Below are positions 40,074 through 51,503 of a DNA stretch of 64,000 bases, one piece after another; the stretch's first letter is position 1, and each line of letters opens with the position of its first letter. The notes beneath the pieces were generated by a model. The model was not told where the DNA came from and searched no databases. It saw only the letters and a list, made by a program, of their open reading frames with translations. This DNA comes from Nageia nagi (taxonomy: Eukaryota > Pinophyta), in NCBI GenBank assembly GCA_050084985.1, contig JBITNC010000001.1, forward strand, positions 59,644,001-59,708,000, written 5' to 3'. A program made the translations under genes and the position numbers.

Positions 40074-43000
40074 TGTCTGTACAAAAGTAAGTATGCAATA
40101 AGAATGCAAATTTTTACAAGCTTCCATCTATACAAATCAAACATAAGTAAACATGTCCCACATGTGCAAATTTATAAACCACGATCCATAGAGGAATAAA
40201 TTTGGGGTTGTTTTCTTGTATAGAATTAGGCCTTCACCTGGATGCTCGGAAGGTGGAGCCCAAGTACTACAAGTCCTCAACTAGTTCACCTTGGTTAGTA
40301 ATATACTCTCACAAGGAGAAGTACCAACTATTTTCCAAGGATCTGACGTATCTTGGATCGAACATTTTAATTATCTTGATTAAGGTTTTTAGTTTTCCTC
40401 CAGGTTATCAGGATAATCCCTGAATGGACGTGTGGACATGTGGTATCACTACACACATGCCTGTCCACCTAATAGAGTTATGTCCAATCCAACAGAGGTC
40501 TTAGGGGTAATTAAGATGGACTTACCACCACTTGGCTCTTTGGACTAAAAGGGCTCCAGTCTGCCCTGTCCTCCCCTTGTGGCTCCCCAAACAAGTCATG
40601 TTGTGGAAAAAATACGTGTGGATGTGTTCATTTTAGGGGTTACTTTCAATATTTGCGTTTTGCAAGTATAAAGCAATTATGCAAAAAAATAAAGTAAAGT
40701 AAAATTGCATCATCCACACGAGCTTGAAAAACCTTAAAAGTCCAATGGGTTTTCTACTAACCCCTAAATGACATTTTACATTTTGTATATTTTGCTCAAT
40801 TCATTCAAGCACTTAATGAATTTAAAAAAGAACTAAGTCCTACTTAAAAACATGCATTGTTCCATGACTTAAAAATTAAGTAATAATCATGCATTATTTA
40901 ACTTAAAATTTTAAGTCCTAAGCATGCTTTATTCCTCAAACAAGATAAAGATACATGCATCACAAGTCTAGTATGCAAGATCTAGATAAAGTTTACAAGA
41001 TAAAGAGACATGCATCACAAGTCTAGTATGCAAGATTTAGTAAAAAATTATACAAATTCCCCCTTTTTCACTTAAAATTTTATCCCTAAAAAACTTGTAT
41101 GCTAAGACTTGTCTTATAAGTATGCATTTTAAGTAAAAACAATTTCCTTATTTACTTAAAAAAAATAGCATACTTAGACTAAATTACTATGCTTAGAGAG
41201 AAAAAAAATGCTAAGAGGTTAGCATTCTAGAAATTGCATGTGCACCTTAGTAAATTAAACATGCAATATTAAAAATATTCTAAGCATTATTTTTTAAAAA
41301 GTAAGCTAAGTTTAACTTAAAATAAGTTAAAAATATTCACTACTTACCAAGTCTCCAAGAATTAAATGGAAAAAGAAGGAGACCCATACCCCTACTTCAT
41401 GCATATTTAATGCTTCTTCTACCAAAGCAAGAAGGAGTATACGTTGCCTCTTGGGAGTAGTCAACAAAAATTAATGCTCAAGGGGTTTGGTTGGGTCCTT
41501 GAGACTTAGGTGGTAAAAAATAAAATCTCTTTTTGAGCAAAATTAAATGCATGTTAGTACTTTTAAAAAAAATGACCCCCCTTTTTCTTCTAAGAAGAGC
41601 ATACATAAAAAGTGGTCAATATTAGAAATATTCTAAGTACTCTTAAGTGCATTAAATGGGAGCAATTGACTTGTAAAATATTAAGTGCCTAAGAAGTATA
41701 CGTTTGCTTTTGGAAGTGCATCATTTTTGCAAGTGGTCAACAAGAACTTAATGCTTCTAAGTGCATTAAAGAAGACTTGCAAAGAGTTGGTAGCCATCAC
41801 ACTTGACCGTGGGAAGGAGGATGACCTTTATGGAGGCACTAGAGGACAGCCTATGGAGGTGATGGTGGCCATGCTTAGGAGAAGAGTATATGGTGGAGGA
41901 GAAGAGAGGTGCATGGATAGGTTGAACCACTATGTGTAGGAGGAAGAGGAGGCTTGCGCAGGAGGCTGGCAACTGAGAGGAGGAGTATAGTCGGTTGGCG
42001 AGGTGCAATAATAGGAGAGAGCAGGCATAGCAGATGATTAGGCTACGATGTCTAGCTACGTGGTGCAGAGTGGAGGGAGAAGGGATTAGTGAGAGAGGCT
42101 ACGTGTTTCGTTGTTCAATGTATCTGCACCATGCATCATGTCAACAATCCATGGACCCATTCAACGTAGGCATTTGGGGCATATCCTATGATCATTGCAG
42201 TCCATAAAACATGGTCTGCATCATGCAAAAAGAAATCATGGATCATAGTCGGTGGGTGCATATCTTGCGATCACTGTCTGCACCATTCGTCAGGGAAACA
42301 ATTCATGGAGCTGAAGGACATAGTCGTATGGCCATATATTTTTTTTCTATTAATATACGATAAGATTTAGCAGTAGAGTTGCATATTTATAGCTTAAATT
42401 TGGCTCCATGGCAATGGGCACTATTGTTGTTGTGGGTTTATTGAACGGGGCATTTAATTAGAACTGCAATGTGAAACTTACAATGCTCCGCAATCTCTCC
42501 TCATTTCTCCAAGGAAGTGTGAATCCATTTCCATACATGTAGAGTAATTCAATGTGTAGGTCCCATCACCTATAACAGCTGAAATCAGTAAAAAAAATGA
42601 CAGTGGGATACCTAGCACATGCTAAGAATTTGGAGTCATTGAGATTCCATTGAAATAAAGTAATGATTTGAAAGATGAACCCATTTAGAGGGGAAATGTG
42701 AGCAATGATTTGTGTCTCATTGGGAAGGGCAACCATGGTTGTCTGCCATTACCTACGCCTTATCAACACGCTTTGTTTTAGCTGAAGCGACTATGCTTGG
42801 AGTAGACTGCAATCTATGGTCCTTGCTTTCCACTGACATGAAAGGGCGGTGGAGGATATTTGGAGTAAGGTGCCCTACGAGGCATTTTGTCAAACAATTT
42901 ACAGACGTCACCAATGCATCCGATTTGTTACTTGACCAAAAAAAAAATTTATAATTTTTGAAAAATATATTATATATATAAAAAAAATTTGCTTTCAAAA

Positions 43001-43655
43001 AATTCAACCTTAAAATATTGCTCTTCTCCCTCAAAGAAAAAAAATTCAAACTTTGAATAAAAATAGTTTGAGAGCTGCCTCTTTAATTGGCATAAAGAAA
43101 TATTGCAATACTAATCTTTTTTTAAAAATTAATATCATGCTCACTAGAGTTTTAGTATAATTAAGAGCATTATATTTCTATTTTTAGCCCTCCCTTTTTT
43201 CAAAAAATAAAATAACTTTCACTTGTGTTTACTTTAAACAAAAAAAGTAAATCTCAAGAAATTAGTTGCTACTAACAAACAAAATGTTAGTAAAAATATT
43301 TGCATTTCATAGTATCCTCTTAAAAAAAGGTATATGAGCATTTTGTAAAAAAATGCTACTAATATAAGAGGTTAGTATAGGAAAAATTACTTGCATTGTC
43401 ATTTTAATTATATTTTGCAAGAAATAAGCTCCAATATCTCACAAAATATGTTGGTATCTAATGCAATAATCCATAAGATAACCAAATGAGGAGGAAATTT
43501 ATACCTTCTCTTAAAATTTACCTCACCAATGGAGTGTAAGATGAGGAATGAAGAAGGATGAAGAACATCCAAAATGTAGAAGAAGAGCTTCCACACCAAA
43601 GGAATGAAGAAGGATGAAGAACCTCCAAGATGTAGAAGAAGAGCTTCCACACCAA
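40074..43655 (-). other. Copia B long untranslated leader
   Basis: A 3.6-kb non-coding leader matching A's, inverted. The conserved pre-gag segment is at 40190-40740. A GC-richer block at 41780-42310 has the ATCCTATGATCATTGCAGTCC motif once or twice, where A has five copies. GAAGAAGAGCTTCCACACC repeats sit next to the primer-binding site (43560-43655). An extra segment at 42330-42900 has no clear counterpart in A. No gene is supported. Confidence 0.68.
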
Positions 43656-43667
43656 GCTCTGATACCA
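43656..43667 (-). other. Primer-binding site of copia B
   Basis: GCTCTGATACCA on the plus strand, the complement of the initiator tRNA-Met primer site, two bases from the 5' LTR at 43670. Confidence 0.92.
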
Positions 43668-43669
43668 AT

Positions 43670-44138
43670 TGAGAGAATTAGCACTACTCTAATCCTCAAG
43701 GTCCAAGACTAGGAAACTCAATCATACAACATTCACACAAGATAACACAAGTGTAATGTGATTCCTCCCTCCTTGGGAGTACATCCACAACTAGTATCTC
43801 AATTCTCAAGTATGCCCCTCTTACAACTATTCTCTTCCTCTCCTACACAAACTAGTAGAGTAATCTTACTCCAAAACTTAGATGTGTTACAAGAGGAGAG
43901 GCCCTCTATTTATAGCTTGAGAGCACCTCCCTAACCTCCCTTTAACCCAAGGGTAAGGTTAGGGTTACAATAAATGCATGACCTAACTTTAACCTACCAA
44001 CTAACCCATGGTAAGGTCAAAGTCCACACATAATAAAGAATTCAATTAATCCCTTAAGGTATCTACATATCCTTTAAGTGATTAATTGAACTTACAAGGA
44101 GTTTAGATATTCACAATATTTCATTACAAATTCTAACA
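43670..44138 (-). repeat. 5' LTR of copia B
   Basis: Matches 34792-35258 at about 99%. The TATA box TATTTATA (plus-strand view) lies at 43907-43914, driving transcription leftward through B. Confidence 0.93.
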
Positions 44139-44602
44139 ATATTGTGAATATCCAAACTCCTTGTAAATTCAATTAATCACTTAAAGGGTATGTAGATACC
44201 TTAAGGGATTAATTGAATTCTTTAATATGTAGACTTTGACTTTACCAAGTGGTTAGTTGGTAGGTTAAAGTTAGGTGATACATTTATTGTAACCCTAACC
44301 TTACTCTTGGGTTAAAGGGAGGTTAGGGAGGTGCTCTCAAGCTATAAATAGAGGGCCTCTCCTCTTGTAATATAACTAAGTTTTTGGAGTAAGATTACTC
44401 TACTAGTTGCGTAGGAGAGGAAGAGAATTGTTGTAAGAGGGGCATTCTTGAGAATTGAGATACTAGTTGTGGATGTACTCTCAAGGAGGGAGTAACCACA
44501 TTACACTTGTGTTATCTTGTGTGATTGTGTTATCTTGTGTATGATTGAGTTTCCTAGTCTTAGGTCCTTGAGGATTTGTTTAGATCTAGTCTAAATCCTT
44601 CA
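44139..44602 (+). repeat. 3' LTR of copia A, remaining part
   Basis: Begins with the duplicated ATATT, continues GTGAATATCC and ends AATCCTTCA. Joined to 34768-34791 it restores the full length of A's 5' LTR. AAAGG follows as A's target duplication. Confidence 0.92.
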
Positions 44603-44876
44603 AAAGGTTCATTTTGAGGCATCTACAAAGGGAATGCATTGGCGATCGATAATAGATCATGCCATGATCTGTAACTTTTTTTTCTATTCCATGTATCACT
44701 TGATGCATTGTTTGACGCACTCAAATACGTCAACTGATGTGTCAACCAATGCATCAAAAAATGACTTTATCTAGATTGACGTAGACATACCAAATAGTGA
44801 TACATCTTGCATCATGACATCAAAATACAATTTTATGATGAATGGTATGATGCAAAATCTCTAAAATGTAGTAGTG
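44603..44876. other. CACTA right end with subterminal repeats and TIR
   Basis: The right arm of the CACTA after copia A. It has several short GATGCATC/TGATGCA and GACGCA motifs in both orientations, as expected for CACTA subterminal transposase-binding repeats. The terminal inverted repeat is at 44849-44876. Confidence 0.75.
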
Positions 44877-45112
44877 AACTCTCAAAACATTACTATTGAA
44901 AATTTTGTTCTTCCAAAAATGATTGTTTCCTTTGTATAAGAAAAATAGCAAAGCTCCTACATCAAAGAGTAATCTTAAATGGTCTTCTATGTCACATTTA
45001 TATACACATTTAAATACAAGGTGGTAGTATAAAAATGGGAGTTAGTCATATAACTCCTCTAATAAACTCTAAAATTATAAATATTTTTCCTTAATTCTTC
45101 CTAAGGATGACA
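44877..45112 (-). repeat. 5' LTR of the gypsy element, right part
   Basis: Starts with the duplicated AAC and aligns with 10548-10757 (the TTTCCTTTGTA block, then TCTAAAATT and TTCTTCC). The end is approximate because the similarity fades gradually. Confidence 0.55.
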
Positions 45113-45318
45113 TAAAATAATTCATAATGTTAGTATATTATTGTAACTATAGTGTATGATTTCTTATTTTAGTTATTATTAAAACATTATTTAGGTTTTT
45201 TGTATTCATTAATATATAAAGGGTTTTCCTTTTTTTTAATCCTTGAAAAAATTAGTATCTCCTTATCATTTTGGTGGTGAATACTCTTCTTTTTTATGCC
45301 TCATACATCATTTATGAG

Positions 45319-46106
45319 TGTTGACACTTAATTTTGAGCACCCTTAGGTGTCTGTATTAAGTGTGGTGTTATATTACATTATTGCATGGTTATTTTATGT
45401 TGGCCTATTAAAAATAGCTTCTCATGTGACTTTTCTCTTATTTTGTGCAAGGTACCCAATGTTGGTGCTAATCTCTAGGCGTGCAAATGAGGAGTTCACT
45501 TTCCTATAAATAAAGGATCATTTTAAATGAGGAGGCTATCATATTTTTATCTTGATAGTCACACTCAACTACAAATTTTAGGTGTCTCTCGATACCACTT
45601 ATTGAGATAGAGATTTGATATCACATAAGCATTATCATTTTGTTATTCTATAATTATATGTGAGATCAAGCTTATCGATCATTATACTACTATTATATAC
45701 TTATTATAAGATCTTAACTACAAGAATCTTAGTGTAGATATTACCTTAAGCACAAACGCCATCCCTAGTGTGGGCGCAATCATGAATGCAGATGTAAGTC
45801 ACTTTGTCTAAATTGTCTTATCTATTTGAAAGCTTCACATCATAAGATATATATCTTTGGCAAGTCTTAATATACATATTCATCCAGGTAAGATTGGTAA
45901 GTATTTATCTCTCACAATCTCTTTCTAAATTAGGTTAAATTTGATCTAGTAATCTTAGTATTTGTATTTCTACATTTTGATATCTTTAGAATACTTCATA
46001 TTACTATTATTTACTATTACTATATAGTCATAGTTGATACCATTGAATGTTAGTATTTTACTTGGTTTCTACCTAGTTTAATCTTAGGGGTCACTAAAAA
46101 CATACA
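45319..46106 (+). repeat. Possible LTR of another retrotransposon
   Basis: A stretch from TGTTGACACTTAATTTTG to AAAAACATACA. It has a TATAAATAAAGG box near 45505 and, a few bases after its end, TTGGCGTCCACC, which looks like a retrotransposon primer-binding site. No coding region or second LTR follows in the window, so this would be a truncated element. The call rests on signal architecture only. Confidence 0.4.
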
Positions 46107-47501
46107 ACATATTGGCGTCCACCTTTCTATTTAAGCATATTCATCTCTAATTAGGGTTGGAATATTTTCTTTTCGAACCAACCACATTATTATTTTAAGG
46201 TAAGAGCTTTAGGGTTATGTTGTGCAACATTTGTTTATATGTGTTTTCCCATGGTCCTTGTAGATGCCTGAATAGGACTACAAATTTTCAAGACCTGAAT
46301 AATAAAATACAATATGCCTTTTCCAAGACACCTTGTGCTCAACCCAGTCATAGACCATGCATATTACGAGTTGTATAAACATCCTAGTTCATTATCAATA
46401 CCAACCTCTATATTTAGAGCCATTGTGTTAATATCCACTCTTGTTTCATTCGACAAAGATGCTAAATCATTGCTCAGATAACGCCTAATCACTATAAATC
46501 TCCAACATCTTCTATAAATTCACATGCCTTTGCATAGCCACCCATGTACATCTTTTTGTATACCAACTTAAGTGATTTTAATTAAAATCATATGAAAAAC
46601 TTTATGCCTCAATCTATAAATATGTAAAATGTGTGGTGGAAGTGTTGTTTCAATAGACACACAAAGTTCTATCAATCTATGATTTAATTGACACCATTAA
46701 ATCACATACAAATATATTTTAATCTCAACTATCAATCATCATCAATCCATCTATATACTTATGCCAAGAGGCATCCTACAATGGTAGCTGGGGAGAGCAA
46801 GGAACCAAATGTCTCGATATTAAACTTTTTTTGAAAAAATGAAAATTGATCGACTAATAAATTTAATATTATCAAAATTAACTCTAATAAATTTAGAATT
46901 ATAATAGTTCAACAATATTTAAAAAATAATTGAAACAACTAAAATATTTAAATAAAGAATTAACATTTAAAAATAATAATAAAAATGAACTACCGTTAAA
47001 AATTAATCCACCACTTTTTTTATATTTAATTATTATTTTTATATTTTATTTTTTTATATAAATAATGTATGAAATATTTATTATATTTTTATTTAATAAT
47101 TTTGAAATAAAATATAAAGATATTTAAAATAAATACTTAAGAATAATACATTTCAACATTTAATAGATATATATTTAAGATATTTAAACTATTTATATTA
47201 CAAATTTATGTTAATCACATGATCTATCTAACTTAACATCCAACATTTTTAAACTTTTCAATTCTGGAATCAATAGAATGCCCAACTGTGATTGCTTCTG
47301 CCAAAAAGACATTGAATTATAAGTGAAATCCTCGAAGGTAAAAGCTCTCTCATATGTAAAATAAGTTCAAATTTCTTTAAGAGATAGCGCGCGTGGAATC
47401 TCTACCCTGACTCTCTCCTTCTCCCGGGAGGAAGAACCACCACTCTCGATCCACATTCCCAAATAAATCACCCTCTTGAACATTTTCATTTAGTATGCAG
47501 A
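46107..47501. other. AT-rich intergenic region and ORC5 upstream
   Basis: No gene seen. The part at 46800-47200 is extremely AT-rich. The last 200 bases before the ORC5 start are more GC-rich and pyrimidine-rich, consistent with a promoter and 5' UTR. No specific element can be named. Confidence 0.45.
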
Positions 47502-50500
47502 ATGGGCACTGATTCAGATCACCCTCCAAAATCCCCAAAACCCACAAAATCGCCAAGCAAATCAAACCTCTCCACCCCATCAAGGCGGATCACCAGACAC
47601 TCCACAGCCCAAAATGCATCAGAATCCAATAACAAACCACCAATACCCAAACAAATTTACTACAACCCATTGAACAACAAATTCTTGGAGAAGAAGAAGA
47701 AGAAGTTCTAGATTTAATAATGAACAGAATTGATCTTCAGAAATGTCTCTGCAACAATTTTCCTGGGCGTCACACACAGATTAAGGAGGTTCTGAATGTA
47801 ATTGGGGTCCCAGGGATTTGATGCCACCATTGCTTGTGTATGGGGGGCCTTCGTGTGGCAAGACCAGTGTGATTTTGGACGTTTTTAGGCATTTGGGGAG
47901 GCCTTATGCATATGCTAGTTGCAGGTCTTGTTATAATCCGCGGCTTCTGTTTGAATCACTACTGAACCAGATTTTTGGGCATAAGAGGACCAAGATGAAT
48001 AATTATGGGAGTGCAAAGAAGTGTGAGAGGGTTGGGGATTTTGTTGAGTTTTTGAAGGAGGCCATAATTGGGAAGAAATTTCAGAAAAAAGTACATACTG
48101 GGCGCAAGGGATCTAATAAGGAGGTGGGATTGTGTGAAAAAGGTGCAGAGTTACGGTTTGAGGGTTCCCCAAACGGTGAGGAATTAGGGTCTGAGGGCGC
48201 ACAGAAAATTTCAGAGTATCAGAAAGGTTTAGACGCAGAGGTTAAGAGTACCAAAAAAGGTTCAGGAAGGGCCAAGGGTTCAGAGCTCGAGAATTCGCCT
48301 AGTAAAAGTATTAAAGCCCTAGAGAAAGGGATTAAGGGCTTAGGTTTTAAGGGTTCCCCCAAGAAAAATGTTAAAAAGGGGCTTAAGGGCTTTGGCATTC
48401 AGGATGGTTCATTCCAAGAGAAGGGGGCCAGTAGGGTAAGTGATCCTTCTGGAAAGGGGATTGAGGAACAGGATTCTGCTGAGGTGGTGTACTTGATTTT
48501 TGACAACATTGAGCTCTTACATGAATGGAGCAATGGTTTTGGATTGATTTCTGCACTTTTCAAGCTTTCTGATTTGATGAGGATGCCTAATTTGGGCTTG
48601 ATTTTTATCAGCAATATTGCGCCAGATGCATTTTATGGGCACACTGGTGCTCTGGAGCCATTGACTATCTACTTCAGGGATTATACTAATGAGGAATTGC
48701 ATCAGATTCTTCTCAAGGGGCAGCCTAATCCAGAACTTTATGGTTCCTTTCTCAAGTAAGTATCTATGCTCAACATTTCTCAATTTGTGTTTTGGGGGCA
48801 CAATTAGAGATAAGGAAGAAGTTCGAGGTTGAGTAGATAGCACATATGTACAGTATTTGTCAAACATAATTATTAGTGTACAGTTAACTGTTATGTGTCC
48901 ATTTTTTATCTATGTAATTGAGGAACCGATTACAGAGAATGGAAGGCAAATTGCTGAATATGTTTCATCTGTTATACTGTGTTGTATTTGCTATAACCTT
49001 TTAACCACAACTGCCCATTATTGCTGATGATTGAACATAACTGACTTTGGCTTTCTGATAAATATCTGTACAAATAAGTCCAGATAACGATCATATACAG
49101 TTATGGGCTTTGCTTTCCTATAGATATTTGTACAGCATAAGTCCAGCTTTGAGAGTGGCAATCATTCTGTACATATTGTAGTGCACTGCATTGGTATTCC
49201 TGTAGTTACTACCAATCAATGGATTCCTCATTAGTTTTCATCTCGTGGTTTCAATGTGGTTTTAAGCTTAGTATTTTTTACATTTGTAACAATAACACAC
49301 ATTGACACAGTGCGTAGTGCAAGGTGAAACTCTTTCCTTTATGATTTCATAATACCTGATCCTTAAACATGGCTTGTGTTGGTCCTTACGATGAATGATG
49401 TTAATGTGGACTTTTCTCATTTTAGTTTTTATCTCTTGAACAGTGCTGTTTTGAAGCCCTTTACCAGAGTTTGTAGGCGTGTTACAGAACTCTCTGCAGC
49501 ATTGGAACCATTGTTTGAAAAATACTGCGAACCCATTAGAAAAGAATCTGTAATTCCTGATGAAAAGGGGAAGCGGAGGCTGTTTGCTCTTCTTGAGCCC
49601 CACATTGCTCCAGCTTTGAATCAAATATTCAATGTCCCCACTTATACCAAATCTAGTGGGGACAAGACAAGGAGAAGAATTGCTACAAAAAGACCAGGTT
49701 TTGAGGAAGCTTTTGAGGATCTGGACTTCCATATTTCTGTTTCTGGCAAGTATCTGCTCATTTCCGCCTTCATTGCATCACGAAATCCTGCTACTCTTGA
49801 TGCCACGTTGTTTGATTCCACTGGAGCATTAGAAAGTCGGAAACGAAGGAGAAAGTGAGCAACTGCTATCTCATTGAATGCTTTTCTTCTTCTTTCTTGT
49901 TTTTCCCATATTTATTCATTGTGTGCATAAAAGTACCCGATTTAATTTATGATCTCTAAACTTAAGTTAATCTCATGAAAACTGTTTGTTTCCTATATTA
50001 GATAAATGGACATATAATCAGATTTTTGGCATGTAGTAATTATTGCCCGCATCCTTTTTTGTGTTGTAAATAGAAGTACCGTATCAGCTATGGAGAAAAA
50101 GGAGCTAAAGGCACAAGAACAGTTCCTCAAAGGTCCTGGCTCTTTCCCACTAGAGAGGTTACTTGCAATCTTCCAATGCATCACAGCAGCATCAGATGAA
50201 GGTTTTGAAAATCAGCATTCTGCTGAAATACCTCCAAGTGATCAAGGTGGTCTGGAGCTTATGTCTGATGCTCTCATGCAACTATCTACTCTTTGTAATA
50301 TTAACCTATTGTATAAAGGATCAAGCTGTCCATTGGAAGGTGCTGCTAGATACCGATGCAACATTGACCAGGAACTGGCATTGAAGGTAAGCCTCTTATT
50401 ACTAATAATGCCTTTCAATTTTTCATACAAGAATTTTGCTTTATGAACAATAGTATAAGAAACTTTTGGCCCAGGTGTTCTAATATCAATTAGACTGTAT

Positions 50501-50622
50501 TATAGTCAATAGCATTTTTCTTGGGTTAAAAAAGGCTTATTTTTAAGCTATCCCTTTTTGTTTGTGATTGGTAGATTGCACGCAGCGTCAACTTCCCCTT
50601 GTCAAAATATCTCTATCGTTGA
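47502..50622 (+). CDS. ORC5: Origin recognition complex subunit 5, two frame breaks in exon 1
   Basis: ORC5 is an AAA+ subunit of the nuclear complex that marks replication origins and helps load MCM. Exons 47502-48755, 49444-49854, 50074-50386 and 50575-50622 have GT-AG junctions and matching phases. The N-terminus is Ser/Pro-rich (SRRITRHST); then FPGRHTQIKEVL, Walker A GGPSCGKTS near 47845, YASCRSCYNPRLLFESLLNQ, Walker B VVYLIFDN near 48490, LIFISNIAPD, and the C-terminal winged-helix part (KPFTRV, LEPHIAP, KYLLISAFIASRNPATLD, FPLERLLAIFQCI, SCPLEG.ARYR) ending FPLSKYLYR-stop. Between Walker A and B lies about 130 residues of Lys/Gly/Ser-rich sequence, far longer than in ORC5 I know. The frame breaks near 47650-47690 (repeat-rich) and near 47815. 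The rest is intact, so I favour a functional gene with consensus errors; early decay is the alternative. Confidence 0.87.
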
Positions 50623-51022
50623 TATTTTACTCTTCAATTTTTTTATTAGAGCAGGTAAGCATAATTATGAAGCAGGAGAGATTTATTTGTGAATCTTTAT
50701 AATAGGAAGTGAAAACATTGTTTGGTTCTACAATATACAGACAGTTCATTCAAATACCATTCATTTTGAAAAGTTCAAATGTTCATTGGAGTATCCTGTC
50801 ATTGAGTTTTTGACAGATCATTTTGTCTTTGCCTATACATGCAGGGACTTTGCATTGTCTTCATTTTGTACTCTATACAAAAGAAAGTAGATGGTGGCTC
50901 TTCTCATCCTGACACAAATCATTCTAATGTAAGAATCAGCACAATAGTAATCCATAATATTGAACTACCTAATTTTGTTTTTGTATCTCACCATTCATGT
51001 ATCATATAAGAAGCTTTTCCTG
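50623..51022. other. ORC5 3' flank
   Basis: Downstream of the ORC5 stop. A splice-acceptor-like TGCAG at about 50845 is followed by a short open stretch (GLCIVFILYSIQ), but nothing links it to a known family. It may be part of an alternative 3' end. No gene call. Confidence 0.35.
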
Positions 51023-51503
51023 TTATATTGGCTTTATTTTTGTTTAGATGCATGCTGATGAATATGATGTGTTTTGAACTAATTTTTGAGCTATGAAGTT
51101 TCTTGTGAATTTTGTCTTTCTTATTATTTTAGGTTGTGGTAATTGAGTGAAGATTGCAATGTAGGAAATGAAAAGGTTATTTATGAACATTAAGTCATGT
51201 AGAAAACATTTGGTTCAGATAGGATTTTCTGTATCACATGAAGTAGGATAAAGTGTTGGTGATTTATATTGGCTTTATTTTTGTTTAGGTGCATGCTTAT
51301 GAATATGATGTGTTTTGAACTGATTTTTAAGCTATAAAGTTTCCAGTGAATTTTGTCTTTCTTATTATTTTTGGTGTGGTAATTAAGTGAAGATTGCAAT
51401 GTAGGAAATAAAAGGTTTTTTATGAACATTAATTCATGTAGAAATCATTTGGTTCAGATAGGATTTTCTGTATCACATGAAGTAGGAAAAAGTATTGGTG
51501 ATT
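51023..51503. repeat. Tandem duplication, two 240-base units
   Basis: Unit one (51023-51263) and unit two (51264-51503) both begin TTATATTGGCTTTATTTTTG and run through GAACATTAATTCATGTAGAA-like sequence to TTGGTGATT. They differ by scattered substitutions and a few single-base indels. Non-coding. Confidence 0.9.

Larger units (their letters stand above)
34792..44138 (-). mobile_element. Copia element B (minus strand), inserted into copia A's 3' LTR
   Basis: A complete 9.35-kb LTR retrotransposon flanked by ATATT (34787-34791 and 44139-44143). It has LTRs at 34792-35258 and 43670-44138 that differ by about four substitutions and one 2-base indel by eye. The primer-binding site is at 43656-43667, and gag-pol at 36180-40073. 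It is the youngest insertion in the stack, both by position and by LTR identity. It belongs to the same family as A, but the 3' ends of the LTRs differ (GCTAATTCTCA here, AATCCTTCA in A). Confidence 0.94.
26484..44602 (+). mobile_element. Copia element A (plus strand), split by copia B in its 3' LTR
   Basis: The target duplication AAAGG lies at 26479-26483 and 44603-44607. The element has a 5' LTR (26484-26966), a primer-binding site matching initiator tRNA-Met (26969-26980), a 2.9-kb leader, gag-pol (29879 to about 33790), tandem repeats, a polypurine tract (34757-34767) and a 3' LTR. That LTR is cut after 24 bases and resumes at 44144. Without copia B it is about 8.8 kb. The two LTRs differ at about 14 positions by eye, so this insertion is older than B. 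Confidence 0.93.
25027..44876. mobile_element. Non-autonomous CACTA (EnSpm/CMC) transposon with nested copias
   Basis: The ends are CACTCCTACATTTAAGCAAT at 25027 and, reading inward from 44876, CACTACTACATTTTAGAGAT. These are imperfect terminal inverted repeats of about 28 bases with the CACTA signature. The 3-bp target duplication AAC is at 25024-25026 and 44877-44879. The gypsy LTR sequence rejoins exactly across it. Removing copia A leaves about 1.7 kb with no transposase, many subterminal GATGCATCA-like motifs and a PPR fragment. Transposase would have to come from elsewhere. Confidence 0.85.
9391..45112 (-). mobile_element. Degenerate Ty3/gypsy LTR retrotransposon, host of a nested insertion stack
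   Basis: Two related long repeats, at 9391 onward and 23361 onward, both begin TGTC and share the stretch around GCCCAAATCC and the CACCAAGAATGAAGTT block. They flank minus-strand gypsy gag-protease-RT-RNase H-integrase remnants and are read as the LTRs. Later insertions (copia C, a solo LTR and a CACTA with two copias) account for most of the present 35.7 kb. Taking them out leaves an element of roughly 7 kb. The coding sequence is full of stops, and the second Asp of the RT catalytic motif is lost. The outer ends are approximate: the right end near 45112 is where similarity to the first LTR fades, and no clean target duplication was found. Confidence 0.72.

Noticed and set aside
50843-50935. 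Extra ORC5 exon after the stop
   Set aside because: The stop at 50620 follows the conserved C-terminal YLYR; the downstream open stretch has no resemblance to ORC5.
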